Below, piece by piece: positions 37,333-47,854 of a stretch of DNA of 64,000 nucleotides. Location: contig NC_092706.1 in the NCBI RefSeq assembly GCF_964275005.1, forward strand, positions 30,184,781 through 30,248,780, in the 5' to 3' direction. The first letter of the stretch is position 1. Each line of letters opens with the position of its first letter. The notes beneath the pieces were generated by a model, which was not told the origin of the DNA, made no database searches, and saw only the letters and a program-made list of their open reading frames with translations. A program made the position numbers and the translations under genes. The stretch comes from Diadema setosum (taxonomy: Eukaryota > Echinodermata > Echinoidea > Diadematoida > Diadematidae).

Positions 37333-37634
37333 GAGAGAGAGATATATATATATATATATATTTATAAAGAATGTGTGTATGTTAATCTATTACACTTGTT
37401 AGATTAGATCTATTTCAAGGTTTAATGAAGATCTACGTCAGCGTACCGTACGACAGTTTCTCGGTGCAGTGTCACACAATCAAGTATAAGAATGCTGTGC
37501 AATACCAATACACATGTGCCGAAGTTAGTCTGTTGCCAGCAGTAGGGTATTTACACTTCAAATATGCCATCTTTGACAACCGATTATATGTTTTTCTTCC
37601 CCTCTTTGTTACTAGGTTCAAGAAGAAGCACTGA
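18483..37634 (+). CDS. IgGFc-binding-protein-like type I membrane protein
   Basis: Six exons join with matching phases: 18483-18573, 31320-32430, 33264-33439, 35617-36036, 36674-36770 and 37616-37634, totalling 637 codons plus stop. The order is signal peptide (1-20), one IgGFc-binding domain (about 35-455), Pro/Gly/Asn-rich stalk (460-599), membrane helix (604-630), and a cytosolic tail of seven residues, RFKKKH after Tyr. The domain shows [11 protein letters not shown] at its start, a cysteine followed by [11 protein letters not shown] near residue 242, and [10 protein letters not shown] at its end, all typical of the N-terminal domain of FCGBP relatives. Human FCGBP is a secreted mucus protein with many VWD repeats; none are present here. 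The probable role is a cell-surface binding or adhesion protein in mucosal or immune settings (inference). The ATG at 18483 is the first in frame before the hydrophobic leader. Confidence 0.85.
18967..19199. repeat. A/T-rich low-complexity tracts
   Basis: CAAAAAACAAAAAACAAAAA phrases near 18980 and a run of about 20 T near 19178 frame a short AT-rich stretch. It looks like simple-sequence slippage rather than an RNA-derived tail, since no SINE body is recognisable. Confidence 0.5.
20778..20935. repeat. (ATCT)n microsatellite
   Basis: Long runs of TATCTATCTATC are interrupted by a few substitutions, with a TCTGTCTGT tail. It lies in intron 1 of the FCGBP-like gene. Confidence 0.95.
21181..21207. 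repeat. (TTCG)n microsatellite
   Basis: Six consecutive GTTCG-type tetranucleotides, followed by AAATCAAATCAAATC near 21228. This is a simple repeat in intron 1. Confidence 0.9.
23631..24309. mobile_element. TTTCGCG-rich miniature element, copy 3, with internal insertion
   Basis: The left end CTGTATACGCTATAATTTTCG is mirrored by CGCGAAATATATAGCGTATACAG on the right. TA precedes the left end; the right flank has decayed. CGCGAA phrases cluster in the outer 110 bp of each side. The middle holds unrelated DNA, including the GAGTGA-rich block 23813-23965, so the element has probably been split by insertion. Confidence 0.65.
23813..23965. repeat. GAGTGA-rich block with inverted phrases
   Basis: GAGTGA or its complement TCACTC occurs about a dozen times in roughly 150 bp. 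Opposed phrases include GAGTGAAAATATTCACTC and GGAGTGACGTCA / TGGAGTGATCCCTGACG. It looks like the terminal part of a separate small element with internal inverted symmetry. Both ends are unclear. Confidence 0.5.
25446..25805. mobile_element. TTAA-type miniature element, family P copy 2
   Basis: The left terminus AGGGATCGTTCAGTTTTGGT is matched on the right by ACTGTACCATCCCT, followed by TTAA (25806-25809). The left TTAA has mutated to CTAA. Internal phrases such as TTTTCATCAAATAAACGTTG are shared with the copy at 58053-58434. It lies in intron 1 of the FCGBP-like gene. Confidence 0.7.
28901..29324. repeat. Direct repeat pair, 24 bp, 400 bp apart
   Basis: A 24-base string starting GAAATAGATGAGCCACTAAA occurs at 28901-28924 and identically at 29301-29324. 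Between them lie opposed phrases GTGGAACTTCAG (near 28997) and CTGAAGTTCCAC (near 29139). The nature of the interval is unknown; no ORF or recognisable terminal repeat accompanies it. Confidence 0.7.
29770..30667. mobile_element. 900-bp TA-flanked element with GGTTTTCCCAT ends
   Basis: GGTTTTCCCATCCATTTTC at the left is mirrored by GAAAATGAATGGGAAAACC at the right. TA flanks both ends (29768-29769 and 30668-30669). The left third carries repeats of CAATTGTCATT and TTCGTC; the right third carries their complements (GACGAAA, AATGAC), giving extended imperfect inverted symmetry. The middle includes a GT-rich stretch and a G-run near 30287. It encodes no protein. Confidence 0.75.
31320..32430 (+). 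CDS. Exon 2: IgGFc-binding domain, main part
   Basis: One 1.1-kb exon carries residues 31-400. Its codon use (GCC, ACC, AAG, ATC rich) stands out from the AT-rich surroundings. Family-like phrases include [18 protein letters not shown], a [14 protein letters not shown] segment, the [20 protein letters not shown] stretch and [11 protein letters not shown]. The acceptor is TTGTCTTCAG and the donor AG|GTACGA, leaving phase 2. Assignment to the FCGBP N-terminal domain family is by recognised motif order, not by a search. Confidence 0.92.
32431..33263 (+). other. Intron 2 of the FCGBP-like gene
   Basis: It contains a (TTTG)n array at 32713-32752. I see no coding segment beyond the flanking exons. 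Confidence 0.7.
32713..32752. repeat. (TTTG)n microsatellite
   Basis: About nine consecutive GTTT units. It is read as CAAACAAA on the other strand, where it makes spurious KQTN-repeat frames. Confidence 0.95.
33264..33439 (+). CDS. Exon 3: end of the IgGFc-binding domain
   Basis: It encodes [19 protein letters not shown] and then [20 protein letters not shown], closing with [11 protein letters not shown]. The YGYP.G motif marks the end of this domain in family members. The acceptor TGGTTTAG gives a phase-2 join to exon 2 (an Arg codon). The donor G|GTGCGT leaves phase 1, which fits exon 4 exactly. Confidence 0.82.
33487..33620. mobile_element. hAT-like miniature element CAGTGACGGATCC
   Basis: CAGTGACGGATCCAGGGGG is mirrored by TTCTGGATCCGCCCCTG, with GCGCCCCC palindromic sequence inside and an AT-rich centre. 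The terminal pattern CAG(T/G)G-CGGATCCAG is widespread in animal miniature hAT elements (established knowledge). The flanks share a short AAGAG but no clear 8-bp duplication. It lies in intron 3. Confidence 0.75.
34208..34303 (+). pseudogene. Exon-like segment inside intron 3
   Basis: Directly after TACTTATAG, a frame encodes [19 protein letters not shown] and then [12 protein letters not shown] before TGA. Codon use (ACC, AAG, GAG, ATC, GGC, GAC) matches the neighbouring exons rather than intron DNA. The acceptor would give phase 0, while exon 3 ends in phase 1, so it cannot be spliced in this frame after exon 3. It may be a relic of a duplicated exon or an exon of an alternative form. I do not recognise a domain. 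Confidence 0.4.
35617..36036 (+). CDS. Exon 4: Pro/Gly/Asn-rich extracellular stalk
   Basis: It encodes 140 residues beginning [18 protein letters not shown], with irregular short motifs such as [18 protein letters not shown] and [10 protein letters not shown]. The composition is about one third Pro plus Gly, with a single early Cys and hydrophobic residues spaced between prolines. This fits an extended, possibly elastic spacer holding the binding domain off the membrane (inference). The acceptor is CATCCAG and the donor GTGAGT. The composition is not collagen-like: there is no Gly every third residue. Confidence 0.85.
36077..36217. repeat. Two-copy tandem duplication, 73-bp period
   Basis: CTCATCTCTCATGGTAACCT through ACCACATAATTATT occurs at 36077 and again at 36150 with one or two differences. 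It is a recent duplication in intron 4, just after exon 4. Confidence 0.9.
36674..36770 (+). CDS. Exon 5: transmembrane helix
   Basis: After NCFT it encodes [19 protein letters not shown] followed by LVILLAIVY, a continuous hydrophobic run of about 27 residues with no charge. The acceptor is TTCCTCCAG and the donor AG|GTAATG. Phase 1 in and phase 2 out match both neighbours. The adjacent cysteine could be a lipidation or disulphide site; this is not testable here. Confidence 0.85.
37236..37362. repeat. (CT)n/(TA)n compound microsatellite
   Basis: A TCTC run passes into a long TATA run with GTATA interruptions, then AGAGAG and TATA again. It lies in intron 5 and its symmetric parts could form hairpins. 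Confidence 0.95.
37616..37634 (+). CDS. Exon 6: cytosolic tail and stop
   Basis: A 19-bp terminal coding exon after TTGTTACTAG. It completes the Arg codon and encodes FKKKH and TGA. A Lys-rich tail right after the helix agrees with the positive-inside rule for a type I protein. The lysine at the third position from the C-terminus (KKKH) resembles a dilysine-type retrieval signal, a possibility only. Confidence 0.8.
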
Positions 37635-37990
37635 AAAGACGAGAAACTTCGGGCTGTGGACAGTTTTTCAATACAGTAATTGCTAGTCACATTAATCGCA
37701 GTTACCACAGCATACGAACGGTAACAATCAGTCTTGAGTATTTTAAATAATGTTATGGTAACTGTAATCATTGCATCTGGCAATGACTGTCGGTATTTCA
37801 AAGAAAAGGATGACACGATTCAGGTTCAGTCCCTTTGTCTTGAGACAGCTAAGCACCTGTCAGAAAACAAGATTGAGAAATAATGAGACAGACCAGCTGT
37901 ACTACGCCATTTCATTTTGCCCAATGAGTAAGATAACAGCTTCGCAAAGATACCACGTGATCACCAATGGCTTAAGACAAGAAAATACAC

Positions 37991-37996
37991 AATAAA
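37991..37996 (+). promoter_or_regulatory. Polyadenylation signal AATAAA of the FCGBP-like gene
   Basis: This canonical AATAAA lies 357 bp after the stop codon at 37634, in the sense strand, followed by a GT-rich stretch within 30 bp (GTGTGTCATCGTG). It would give a compact 3' UTR of about 370 bp. Confidence 0.6.
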
Positions 37997-38019
37997 AACA
38001 AGAGGTGTGTCATCGTGTT

Positions 38020-40222
38020 TATTCTGATGTGAACATTGTGTGCATAAATTTGCACATTTCATTAATTGGCGTAAATATTGCTAGAATTCCGTGGCTCTAT
38101 CGAAAACGCGATATGTAACGCAAACAAATATAGCAATAACACTGAAAACGGTCGTTTTAGAAGCTACTTTACTTCTGCCTGTACTCAAATTAGAAAGATT
38201 TAGATTGTATAGCTGATATGGTTTTAAAAAGGTATGATAAATTATGTTGTTAGGTATGACAATGAATATCGGAGAAGTCGACAAGAAAGTGAGGTTGAGA
38301 TGTAAATCTTTTGTCATGCTTTGTGAAACAGTTAAATGATGTTCTTTTTTCCTGGATAGATCTTTTATAGAATGTGACAGTTGAATGCCTGTGTATTTGC
38401 TCAACCTGCGATGCTTGCCGGTTGAGTAAAGTTTTATTCTTTGTTCAAGCAAGAAACTTCAAAAAGCTGCTGGCATTGTGATCCAGGAACAAGCTAAATT
38501 TCGAGTGTAAATATTCTTCTGGAACTTGTACACATTTATTCAAACTGTACACATTTATCAACCCTGCTTTCGCTCTTACCTATTCAAGAGATGCTTATTT
38601 TCCTTACTTAACACATTTTGTGTCTGGATCTTCAAAATGATTACTTGAATAATGCAAAAATTTTATATGATTATTGTTTTGTAAATGTATGTCGATTGTG
38701 TGCAATATATTAAATGAACTTTGGAGCTTAAAAGAAAGAAGTGGAGTTATAATGACTTCCTTCATTTTTAGTGCGTTCTCACTTGGGGAGCCATTACATT
38801 GTGATTTGTACATATCACTGACGATTGACAGAACGAACCGACTTGGCAGTGAAATGGCAAAAACTGTATTAATCTATACTCGTATACAAAGCACATCAGA
38901 TCTAACAACACGCGTTTACACGTGAGTTTATGGATAAATATAATATATATAGTTTCTTCTCCCCCTCTCTCCCTTCCCCTCTTTCTTTCTCTCTCTCTCT
39001 CTCTCTGTTAGGTTCAAAATTGTGTAAACAAAGCATGATACACATATAACTTGAATGAGTCTTCACTTTTTATTTTTCCTTTTCTCTCTCTTCTCTCGAG
39101 ATTTACACAACCATGCATGACATACACATTCACAAACAAAGAAACATATAAATGTATTTATATGAATACACCCACTCACACACTGTACATTAAGTTATTG
39201 TGATGCATGTCAAAATATATCGAGAAAAAAAAATCATAGAAAATGATTTTTGGCAATGAAGAGAACACACGTAACACTGACTTCAAGATTGTTTATAACT
39301 TTTATATCACTACAAGTATTACAGCTTTTTCCCCTTCCACCATGCCGTGCCTTTCCGAGCTTGGCCGGCTGCGCTGCGGTTAATCCCTCAGCCTGCGCAC
39401 GAGAGAGCGAGGATATCGCGATAAGACGTCATGACAATGAGTCGCACGTCTGGGGGAGGGCTGACAACATTACTTCTTGGTAAAGATACAGTCACTTATA
39501 GGGACCCCAAATTTTCCATCGAAAACCTTTTGAATAGATCATCAAGGTATTTACCACGATTGAGTAAAGAGCTTATAATGGGTGCTACAATGATAAACCC
39601 TTTCGTTTCAATATATTTCATAACTTTAATATGAAAAACAAAGTTGAAGGGAAACGCTTAATACTTTAGCATCATAAAAGTATTGATATTGAAATTTGAC
39701 AGATAACTTTGGTGCCTTGATAAGATTTGCGGATATGCTTCACAAATCACAGCCAATTACCATGAGTCCATGTGTATAGCCCAATCCGTCACATCCATTG
39801 GAATTTCCTCAAGACGGGAATTTCATTTGGGATACTAACAAACTCCCAAGATCTCATAGCAATTTGATCAAGCTCCGTGGATTGGGAAATTGTTTTTCTG
39901 TTGTCATTGGCAATGTGACGGCATGAGGTATAAAGGTATAAAATTACGATCATAACAAATTTCCTGTTAGATTTCCGCGAAAATGCCGTTATAAACTTAG
40001 GTCATACAGAAAGTTTTCTGATGGAATAGCGCAATCTGTACACAGAATAAACTCACTCAAAACAATTAGTATCACTGAGTATAGAATCAAGAAAAGTATT
40101 TCTTGTGCATAAGATGAACGAGTGATACTTACATAGTGTTAAACAATTATTGAATATGAATTACACTAAATGGAATCCCTATTATACCCCGGGCTGAATA
40201 ATGCATAACACAACAAGCTTAA
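38020..40222. other. Intergenic, no convincing gene
   Basis: AT-rich, with a CT microsatellite near 38960-39010. Around 39340-39470 the composition turns CpG-rich and carries a short frame with a hydrophobic N-terminus (39256-39480, see findings). No splice-linked partner exon is apparent. Confidence 0.4.
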
Positions 40223-40997
40223 CCCTAAAAAGACCGGGGGGGGGGGGTTGGCCCCCCCCCCCCCCTCGACATTTTTCGTGATAAATCTGGAACGTAAAAA
40301 TCTCGCGCCGCGACGTTTTATGACTTTTTTCTTTTAAGTCTTGCGCAACTTTTGAGACCAAATTCGTGACGCCCGGGTACGCGGTTCTGAAGTTACGCAA
40401 TATTTTTCAAGAACATGTCAGACCCAAAATTGCTCAAAAACGTGATTTCATGTACAAATCCAATGCAAATTCTGTTTCTGACCAAAATTCATTAATGTAT
40501 CATTATTTTTATTCTAACTGATCAAAATCAATTAATTTCATGTTCTTTATGATCGAAATAGTGTCGCAAATGATTTCCATCGAAAAAAACAATAAAAAAC
40601 AAAAAGTTGAAAACAATGAAATACATAAGAAATTTTAAAAACAATAAAATACATAAGAAAAACATTTAGATACCGCTGTTTTTTTTTATGTACATTCAAT
40701 AAGAATCCTACACAGAGTACCTAAACCAATAATTAGCAGTTTTGGACCTTTAATTACAGATTTACAGCCATTTTTTTTAATTCATGCATAAATTAGCATA
40801 ATTAATTTATTAAAAATAAATCTGAATATTTATGAAATAATTACCTACTCAGTATTGTAGATTACCTTGTGGGTGACGCGCGTACCAATTTTCCTTGCGA
40901 TCACACGGTCAACGGCCAAGATCTTGGGGGGGGGGGCCAATGAGCCCCCCTTCCCCCCAGTCCTACGAGGCATCAAAATAGCCCAGTCTTTTTAGGG
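40223..40997. mobile_element. TTAA-flanked element with CCCTAAAAAGAC ends
   Basis: CCCTAAAAAGACCGGG at the left is mirrored by CCAGTCTTTTTAGGG at the right. TTAA lies on both sides (40219-40222 and 40998-41001). G and C homopolymers of 10 or more sit just inside both ends, and the left pair (13 G then 14 C) can fold on itself. The interior is AT-rich without an ORF. This is a piggyBac-type non-autonomous element by its target duplication. Confidence 0.85.
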
Positions 40998-43900
40998 TTA
41001 AACCAAAAATAATGATATGAAATACATTTTGTCATAATGAATTGAATGCATGTCGCCATTTTTCCACGCGCCAGCTTCACTGCGAAAACAGTGTCTGTAG
41101 TGTTCGAAATGCTTGGACGAGGCTCCTACACATGTTCTTTTATGACATATAAATTTTAAATAATATTTACATCTAACTGGAAATCTTGACAGTTCGAGAG
41201 ATTTCTGACAGATATTTTTGGTTAATAAATTTCGCGAATGACATAATCATAGATGAGCAGCATCAGGTCACAAGATTTGGAAGCATGCTGTGAAACCCGT
41301 AGTTTGTTAAACTGCTAAACGTGTTTAACCTCTGCCAGCTTGTCTAATATTTGTTAGAAAAGTATTTCATTTTATGCCATGTATTTGATTTGGATGACTG
41401 ATCTACCCATTGCCCGTATGCTATTCAATTCAACTTCCATGACTTCTGTGCGCGAGCACATACGCATCTATTTTAAGAATTGAAACAAGATGACTTAAGT
41501 TGTTGCATTTTGATTTCTGAATCACTTATAGCATGACTAAGGGATATAATCCAGCAAAGTAGCAGGAGAACCTACGAAAAGTTGGGGACAGACGATATCA
41601 ATTTGAATTGATTTTGGTATGAAGATGGTTTGGAACGACTTAGCAGAGAGAGACTAAACACATGGATGAAGTACAGAATGGTTGCTGATGTATGCGCAAA
41701 TACTTGCTAACAACAATGACTTCGTTTCAGTAGATTATATCTTGGAGAAGTTTATGATGAGATATTTTGTCCGTCGTTAGCTACTCAACCTAAAAAATTT
41801 CAGCAAAAACGAAATGGTGAGAGGATGAACGTCAAGGATGGGATGAGCAGTATTTAAGCCATTTTACGCTACGTTTAAAGCAAAAGAGAAATAAAACATA
41901 ATTGATTACATATGATGCTAGACTAAGAAGGGCTAAGTAGACGACGCCGGCATTCTTTAACTGTAAGCAGGGAAGTTCGGCAAATATTCGGTGTGTTAAA
42001 ATGTTATACTTGTCAGTGACATTATCAGCAGTCTGATCAAAGGCATGAAAACTGTTTCAGCATCACTGGTAAACAACTAGGAATCTTGCGTGTTTTGTTT
42101 TGATTAATGGACATGCAGTTATTATTAGTCTACACGGTTGTCTTGTCTATACCACAAGGTGAGATTAACCGTAATTATCGACCGTGTGACAGATAATCAT
42201 AATATTAAACACGTATCTGTGTGTATGACATGGTAAGAATGTGTGTAAGAATACAAGTGCACAAGAACACACCCAGATAAATTGCCCACTTATGCTCAGA
42301 GCCAGAATGAAAGTATGAGTTTTGATATGCGATAAAGGAGACATTCCGAATATAAATAACGCCAATGTACAGTGACATCACTGTAGATGATTTACTGCTA
42401 TTGAAAGTATAATCATTTACCTATTGCTAAGTCCAATATTTAAAGTTGTTCGATACGTTGGTTAAGTTAAAGTGATGTTCTTTTGGGAGTTAGTCCCCCT
42501 TTGAGAATGAGAGTCTCTATGCAGCTACTATATGAGGTAACAGAAGTGAGGCTATGTGGCACGTATCAATTCAAACTCTGTGTTCAAAGAACAGCAAAGT
42601 TAGCATCTCTTGCAACCCCATACACCCTGATCGCGACGGATAAAAGCGACTTAAGTCCCTCCATTTACCCCCCCCCCCCCCCGTTCTTTCCCCTTCCCCT
42701 TCCTCGACCCGGAGAACCCACTGCGCTTCGTTACCATGACAACAGGCACTGAGTAATAAAACGATTTCCCTCGCTGGATACGTTTGTTATATTACTCACT
42801 TCCTTTGAGGGGTCTACTCCGTTCTCTTAGCTGCCTTCACGGACTGGCTACAGGCAGAGAGGAGGCATATTTTTATAGCGAGAAACGGAGACAGAAAAGG
42901 GGGAGGGGAGATATAGAAAAAAGATAGATGGAGAGAAAAGGTAGTGCCAAAAGAAAGAAAGTGTGGAAATAGTACGAGAGATAGAAAGAAAGGACAAGAA
43001 AGAGATAAATAGAAACGTGAACAGACAGATGGAATGACAAGGAGAAATTTAGACAAAAAATAATTACACAAAACGGAGGCCAAGGAACAACTGAATGACG
43101 TCAGAAAGATGGGCGAGGTTAGCATTAGGACTAGTAAGACTAACAACATTACAGAGAAGTGGTACAGCTTTGTAGCCTTCGCGAAACTGGACAATATGCT
43201 TCTAACAAGTCAATGAAAAGACAAATCGACGATTAGAATAATATCCACGACATGAATATTGGTTCAAGTCGAGAAAAAAATTACGACAAAATGATGAGAA
43301 AGTTAATCTAAAACTAGAAAAACCTACTTTATTCTTATCATCGCCTATATGAGGAAGAAAGCGGAGGAACAATATGTGTGACAAACTTCTTTCAGTCGCG
43401 TGTGTTGACAAATTAATATAATATCGGAAAACGTGGACGTATCGCATAACAACATTACAAAATGGCATAATTTATCACGAAAGATAATAATAAAGCAGTG
43501 ACACTACACTGTCTTGACTTCACTCGCCTTACTAGCCAGACGAGCAAGTTGAGAGGAAATCAATCTTTCGGCTCCTTCGTAGTTCCCTAAAGTCCCCACT
43601 TCATTCCCTAAAGTCCCCACTTCATTCCCGAGAATGATTTGATATCACAGAACTTCTCCTTGTTGTCAACTTTGTAGCACTCCCTTACACTAACTCTTCC
43701 TAAATTTCCGGTTGAGTATCGTTCTTAAATTCCATGCCTATCGCTCGAACATCCCTTACTAGTTCTACCGTGATTCAAACCAAGTCATCACGTGACTGTG
43801 GAACATCACATCTAACCACATCACATGGAAGCATCCAATCTTTTAATGGTCTCTACAGGAAATGATTTTAATGAAAACTTAGAAAATTTAAGATCTTGCA

Positions 43901-44055
43901 CACAAATCCGTCAAAAACACACAGCTCACTATCAGATTTTTTTGTTTGTTGATTGCTTGTGATGCTCACCAAAAAACATAATTTGCTTTCCATCATGTCC
44001 ATGGGTCCTAACTTAAGTGGAAAAATGCTCTTGCAGTAATTTTAACTCAATTCTG

Positions 44056-44056
<1 letters not shown>

Positions 44057-44096
<40 letters not shown>
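44057..44096. repeat. (AT)n microsatellite
   Basis: About 19 uninterrupted AT units. Confidence 0.95.
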
Positions 44097-44098
<2 letters not shown>

Positions 44099-44992
44099 GT
44101 AACACTAACATGTTTCGGTGGCGCTTTACAGAACTACTAGATATCAGTTTAATCATACTATGCAGACTCCTATGAGTGATCTGAAAATTTGAAAGTCATC
44201 TCATCGCATACTATCAAAGCTAGATTTCTTTCGTTCTATGTCTCTCGCAGTGTTCATCGCACCAACATGTATCAAATACGGCACTATACGTCACTAATTG
44301 ACAACATATTTACGGCACACCCCTTCACAGTGGCTGTAACACAGTCTCTGCATACATGATAGTGCTTGGCAAACGACACATTTCATACGGTCATATGACT
44401 GCCCGGAGTAGAGCGTTTTACTTGGCATTGCGTCACTGTCGTGACAAATATAGCTCACGATATATTCCTGACCCCGCCGCACGCTTCCCCTTCCCTTAAT
44501 CTATTTTGGATTTGGTTTCACGGCAGCAAAGGGCAGCGGGCGTTCAGAGTCTAGCTCTTGGTTAACTCTATGGGCCCCACTTCTTTAAAGTTTCATTGAA
44601 TCTCGTGAAGAGTAGCTACCAGTGGCAAAGTCAGACTTAAGGGTGAAGAATTTTACGTTCACTCCGCTGGACAGGAATCATATTTCGCATGTTGTTTAGA
44701 AGTAGGCCTACTCTGACAACCCGTTGGTACGCAACATTTGATAGAATTTGTTGATGACAATCCACGCACATGAGTCAATGTATAACATGGCTTCAATAAC
44801 ATCAGCATTGTTGATTCCTAGGCATGGTAAGGGGAAACGCAAATGACACACATGTATGTCAAATATCGAGCAATAATATGACATAGAAACGAAAAAGTTT
44901 TGGCACATCAACAAGAGTAGGCCCAAGCAAGGATTCGAATCACTTAGGCTATAAATTCTCTGCATATCCACATTGCTCTCCATCATTATCCA

Positions 44993-45037
<45 letters not shown>
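44993..45037. repeat. (AC)n microsatellite
   Basis: About 22 AC units, followed by a shorter CACACAC after CCCT. Confidence 0.95.
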
Positions 45038-45041
<4 letters not shown>

Positions 45042-45164
45042 CACACACACGGACACATAAAGTGGCACACGTCTGCATTTGACACGATCACGCACATATT
45101 TCAAGAGTACTTATTGAGATTGAAACCTGCTCGACATATTCGTTGCTACACAAAGATTTCTTTG

Positions 45165-45334
45165 GGGCACCGTTTCATGAAAGTTTTCAGCCCTGACAAG
45201 TTGTAAGTCTCTGACAATTTCAGTAAAATCCTTGATTTTGATTGGCTGAAAAGCTCTGGTCACTGACTGTTACAATGGTAACTGCCAGAAGCTGACAACT
45301 TGCCAGGGCTTCCAAGTTTCATGAAACGGTGCCC
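45165..45334. mobile_element. GGGCACCGTTTCATGAAA-ended miniature element
   Basis: The left end GGGCACCGTTTCATGAAAG is mirrored by TTTCATGAAACGGTGCCC at the right. Just inside are CCCTGACAAGTTGT and GACAACTTGCCAGGG, extending the inverted repeat to about 40 bp. It is 170 bp long with no ORF. The TTTGATTGGCTGAAAA middle is typical of such elements. The superfamily is not assigned because the target duplication is unclear. Confidence 0.8.
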
Positions 45335-45615
45335 TGGTCATTTCACTGTCACTTTGATAAACGATTCGACTGGATAAATGGTTCCTGCACACTCTCCGAT
45401 TTTGATGTAACCAAAAGGAAGTTTATGTAGCTGATCAAACGTTTTGGTGTGTCAATCCATTAATTCACTTACAAACATCATGGTCCTATTCGTCATTCTG
45501 TGAATTCCAAATGTGTCCGTCATAGAGTAAAGGGAAAGAAGTTCAAAGATTTTACAGTTCAAAACAACTATTACCCTACAATTGAATATTTGTTCATCAT
45601 TATTAACTAATATAT

Positions 45616-45705
45616 ACTTACATAGAAACAGCAGTAACTACACTTCAGTCACCTTTCTGCAGGCGACTGAAGTTACATGTACTGCTATTTCCATGTAAGT
45701 AAGCC
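45616..45705. repeat. Long-stem hairpin (inverted repeat)
   Basis: The arm CTTACATAGAAACAGCAGTA, continuing ACTACACTTCAGTC, is mirrored after a 14-base loop by GACTGAAGTTACATGTACTG and CTATTTCCATGTAAG. The stem is about 35 bp with few mismatches. It could be a tiny fold-back element or a structured transcript. No flanking duplication was identified. Confidence 0.75.
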
Positions 45706-47852
45706 TACATGTGCTACGTGTAAGCTGACAATTTGCCAAATTACACACAAGTTTACAGCTTTTCTCCCGTCCTGGGTATGCAGGCTTACGCGAGATTTAC
45801 TGCATATACACCTCACAGAACACAGCCACATATTTACAATTTGGGTATACTGTATATACATCTCAAGACACACACATCGATCAGTCTAGTAATCTACCGA
45901 GTCAACCTCTCAGCCCATCTATCACACGCTCCAGCTCATTTCCTATCACATCACTAATTCTTATTTTCGCCTACATATACAATGTACATTTAAAATGAAT
46001 GCTGTAATAATCAATGATTAATTGACCTTCGTGACCTCTTCTTGTATACCTGATGATGTTCTCTTTCCATATTCATACTGTAATAGATACATATAATGCG
46101 GTCATGTGAGGTTATAGTCCAGGCTAGAAGGCACCTAACCTTGTTTTTCGATATATACAATGTTTTTTGATGATTTCTTGTCAATTCCAGGGTGCTGATT
46201 CCAAATCCGATTGATGCCACTCGCGTAACCTTGAGCATTTTCGGCAAAATGCAAAAATCCAAAATGGCCGCCAAATATCCTAATTTGGCCGTGATAATCA
46301 ATATAAGGCGCATTCTATTACCAATTATTCCGCCAAACTTTGTACATTTCCTTTCCTAGAGTTAGTCCATCTGTATTTGCAAGAGAATTTTCATTTCATA
46401 TAGGTTTATTTGGTATTTAAAGCTCATTTTCAATTCAAAATGGCCGCCATTCCTATGCGCATGTACAATATGAATGGTAAAAAAAATGCATGGAAATATA
46501 GAACAAATTTACTGTATTTCCAGTCCCGTACCTACGCTGTTATAAAGTGTTGCGTGTGCAACGCAAATATATTGGGTGCGCCCTACAATATATAGGGCCT
46601 ACATGTATTTTTGTTCTTCAAAATGGTCGTCATTCTTATTCTGTACAATATCATATGAATGGCAAAAATATATGTGGAAATAGAAAGCCAATTTGCTGGG
46701 TGTTTCTTTTTTTCTGACATCCAGCTACATTGTTTATTAAGATCTAGTGCTGATCATATATCTGAAGGATTTTCTTAACAAAAAGTTATTCTTTAGTGAT
46801 GCAAAAGTCCTTATTTACCAAATAAATTAGGATTATTACCATAGGAATTGTGAATGATAACCCTTACGATGTTTAACACAATTTCTTATCTTTTATTTTG
46901 TTTCATCAAAGAATATAAGTGCACTACACATCACGCAAAAAAAAAATCAATATACCATCCTCTTCTGCATGCAGGTTGCATATAAAAATGTAATACTCAC
47001 ACTATATCAACAACCTAGATACATGGTATTTATCAAGTGATGTTGAAAATGGAGGGGAAGCTAGAAAGCAAGCAAGGCTTCTAACATGTATTTCACTGAA
47101 ACCATTATTAATAGGGTACAGAAAAGGTGCAAGGAATGGGGGGGGGGGTCCTGTGGTGAGTATGAAATGGATCATAACTTCCATCACTTTTATATGATAT
47201 AATTTAAGAGTACCGCCTTGATGTTATCGAGCAAACTTGATTTTCTTCTTGAATTAAAACAGCAACAAACACTGGTGAAGGTATAAACAAAACTGTCCAA
47301 ACGCAATACCTTTCAAACTATTCAAAACCAAGGAACAATGTGAAGTACCTCTTTCAGTTCTGTCACACTTCCCATGTGTTTATTATATATACTTTGACAT
47401 CATGAGGTCATTCATTCTCGTCTTAAAACCAAAGCTGTTCTTTTTTGTTGTCTTCAAAGATTTCTTTAATTTGATGTTTGGCAGCAGTCGACATCAGCCC
47501 AAATTTGCAGGATTCTAAGGCTAAAGATGCATATCAGTCCAGCAATTGCCTTAGTTGCAACTACATCTGATGGTGTTCAGCACTTCCATGACTTCCTCAA
47601 GGGTCAGAGGGTGATTATTTGCCATAGGACCAGGATGAAAGTCCATTGAAGCCGTCTGGCTTTGTTGCTAGGCCAGAGACAGTATTGTAGGTAACTTGGA
47701 TGGTCCATGGCCTCAGACCAGCATCTGCACCATCCGGTTTTGGGGTCAAAGCTGTCAGTGATGGGGAGGGGGGGGGGGGGATCTAGATTGGCTTGTGGGA
47801 TTTATGGCAGGTTCGGGTGGGGGGAGGCACTTCATGAACCGTTTTGTCATAT

Positions 47853-47854
47853 AT

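Larger units (their letters stand above)
41002..45164. other. Intergenic, no convincing gene
   Basis: No coding region is supported. Present are a C16 run near 42668, two head-to-tail copies of a 21-bp string TTCCCTAAAGTCCCCACTTC(A) at 43583-43624, an (AT)n tract at 44057-44096 and an (AC)n tract at 44993-45037. The remainder is AT-rich unique sequence. Confidence 0.5.

Noticed and set aside
38081-38452. A 123-codon minus-strand frame with a hydrophobic C-terminus
   Set aside because: It starts from a non-ATG codon, is AT-rich, and shows no family motif.
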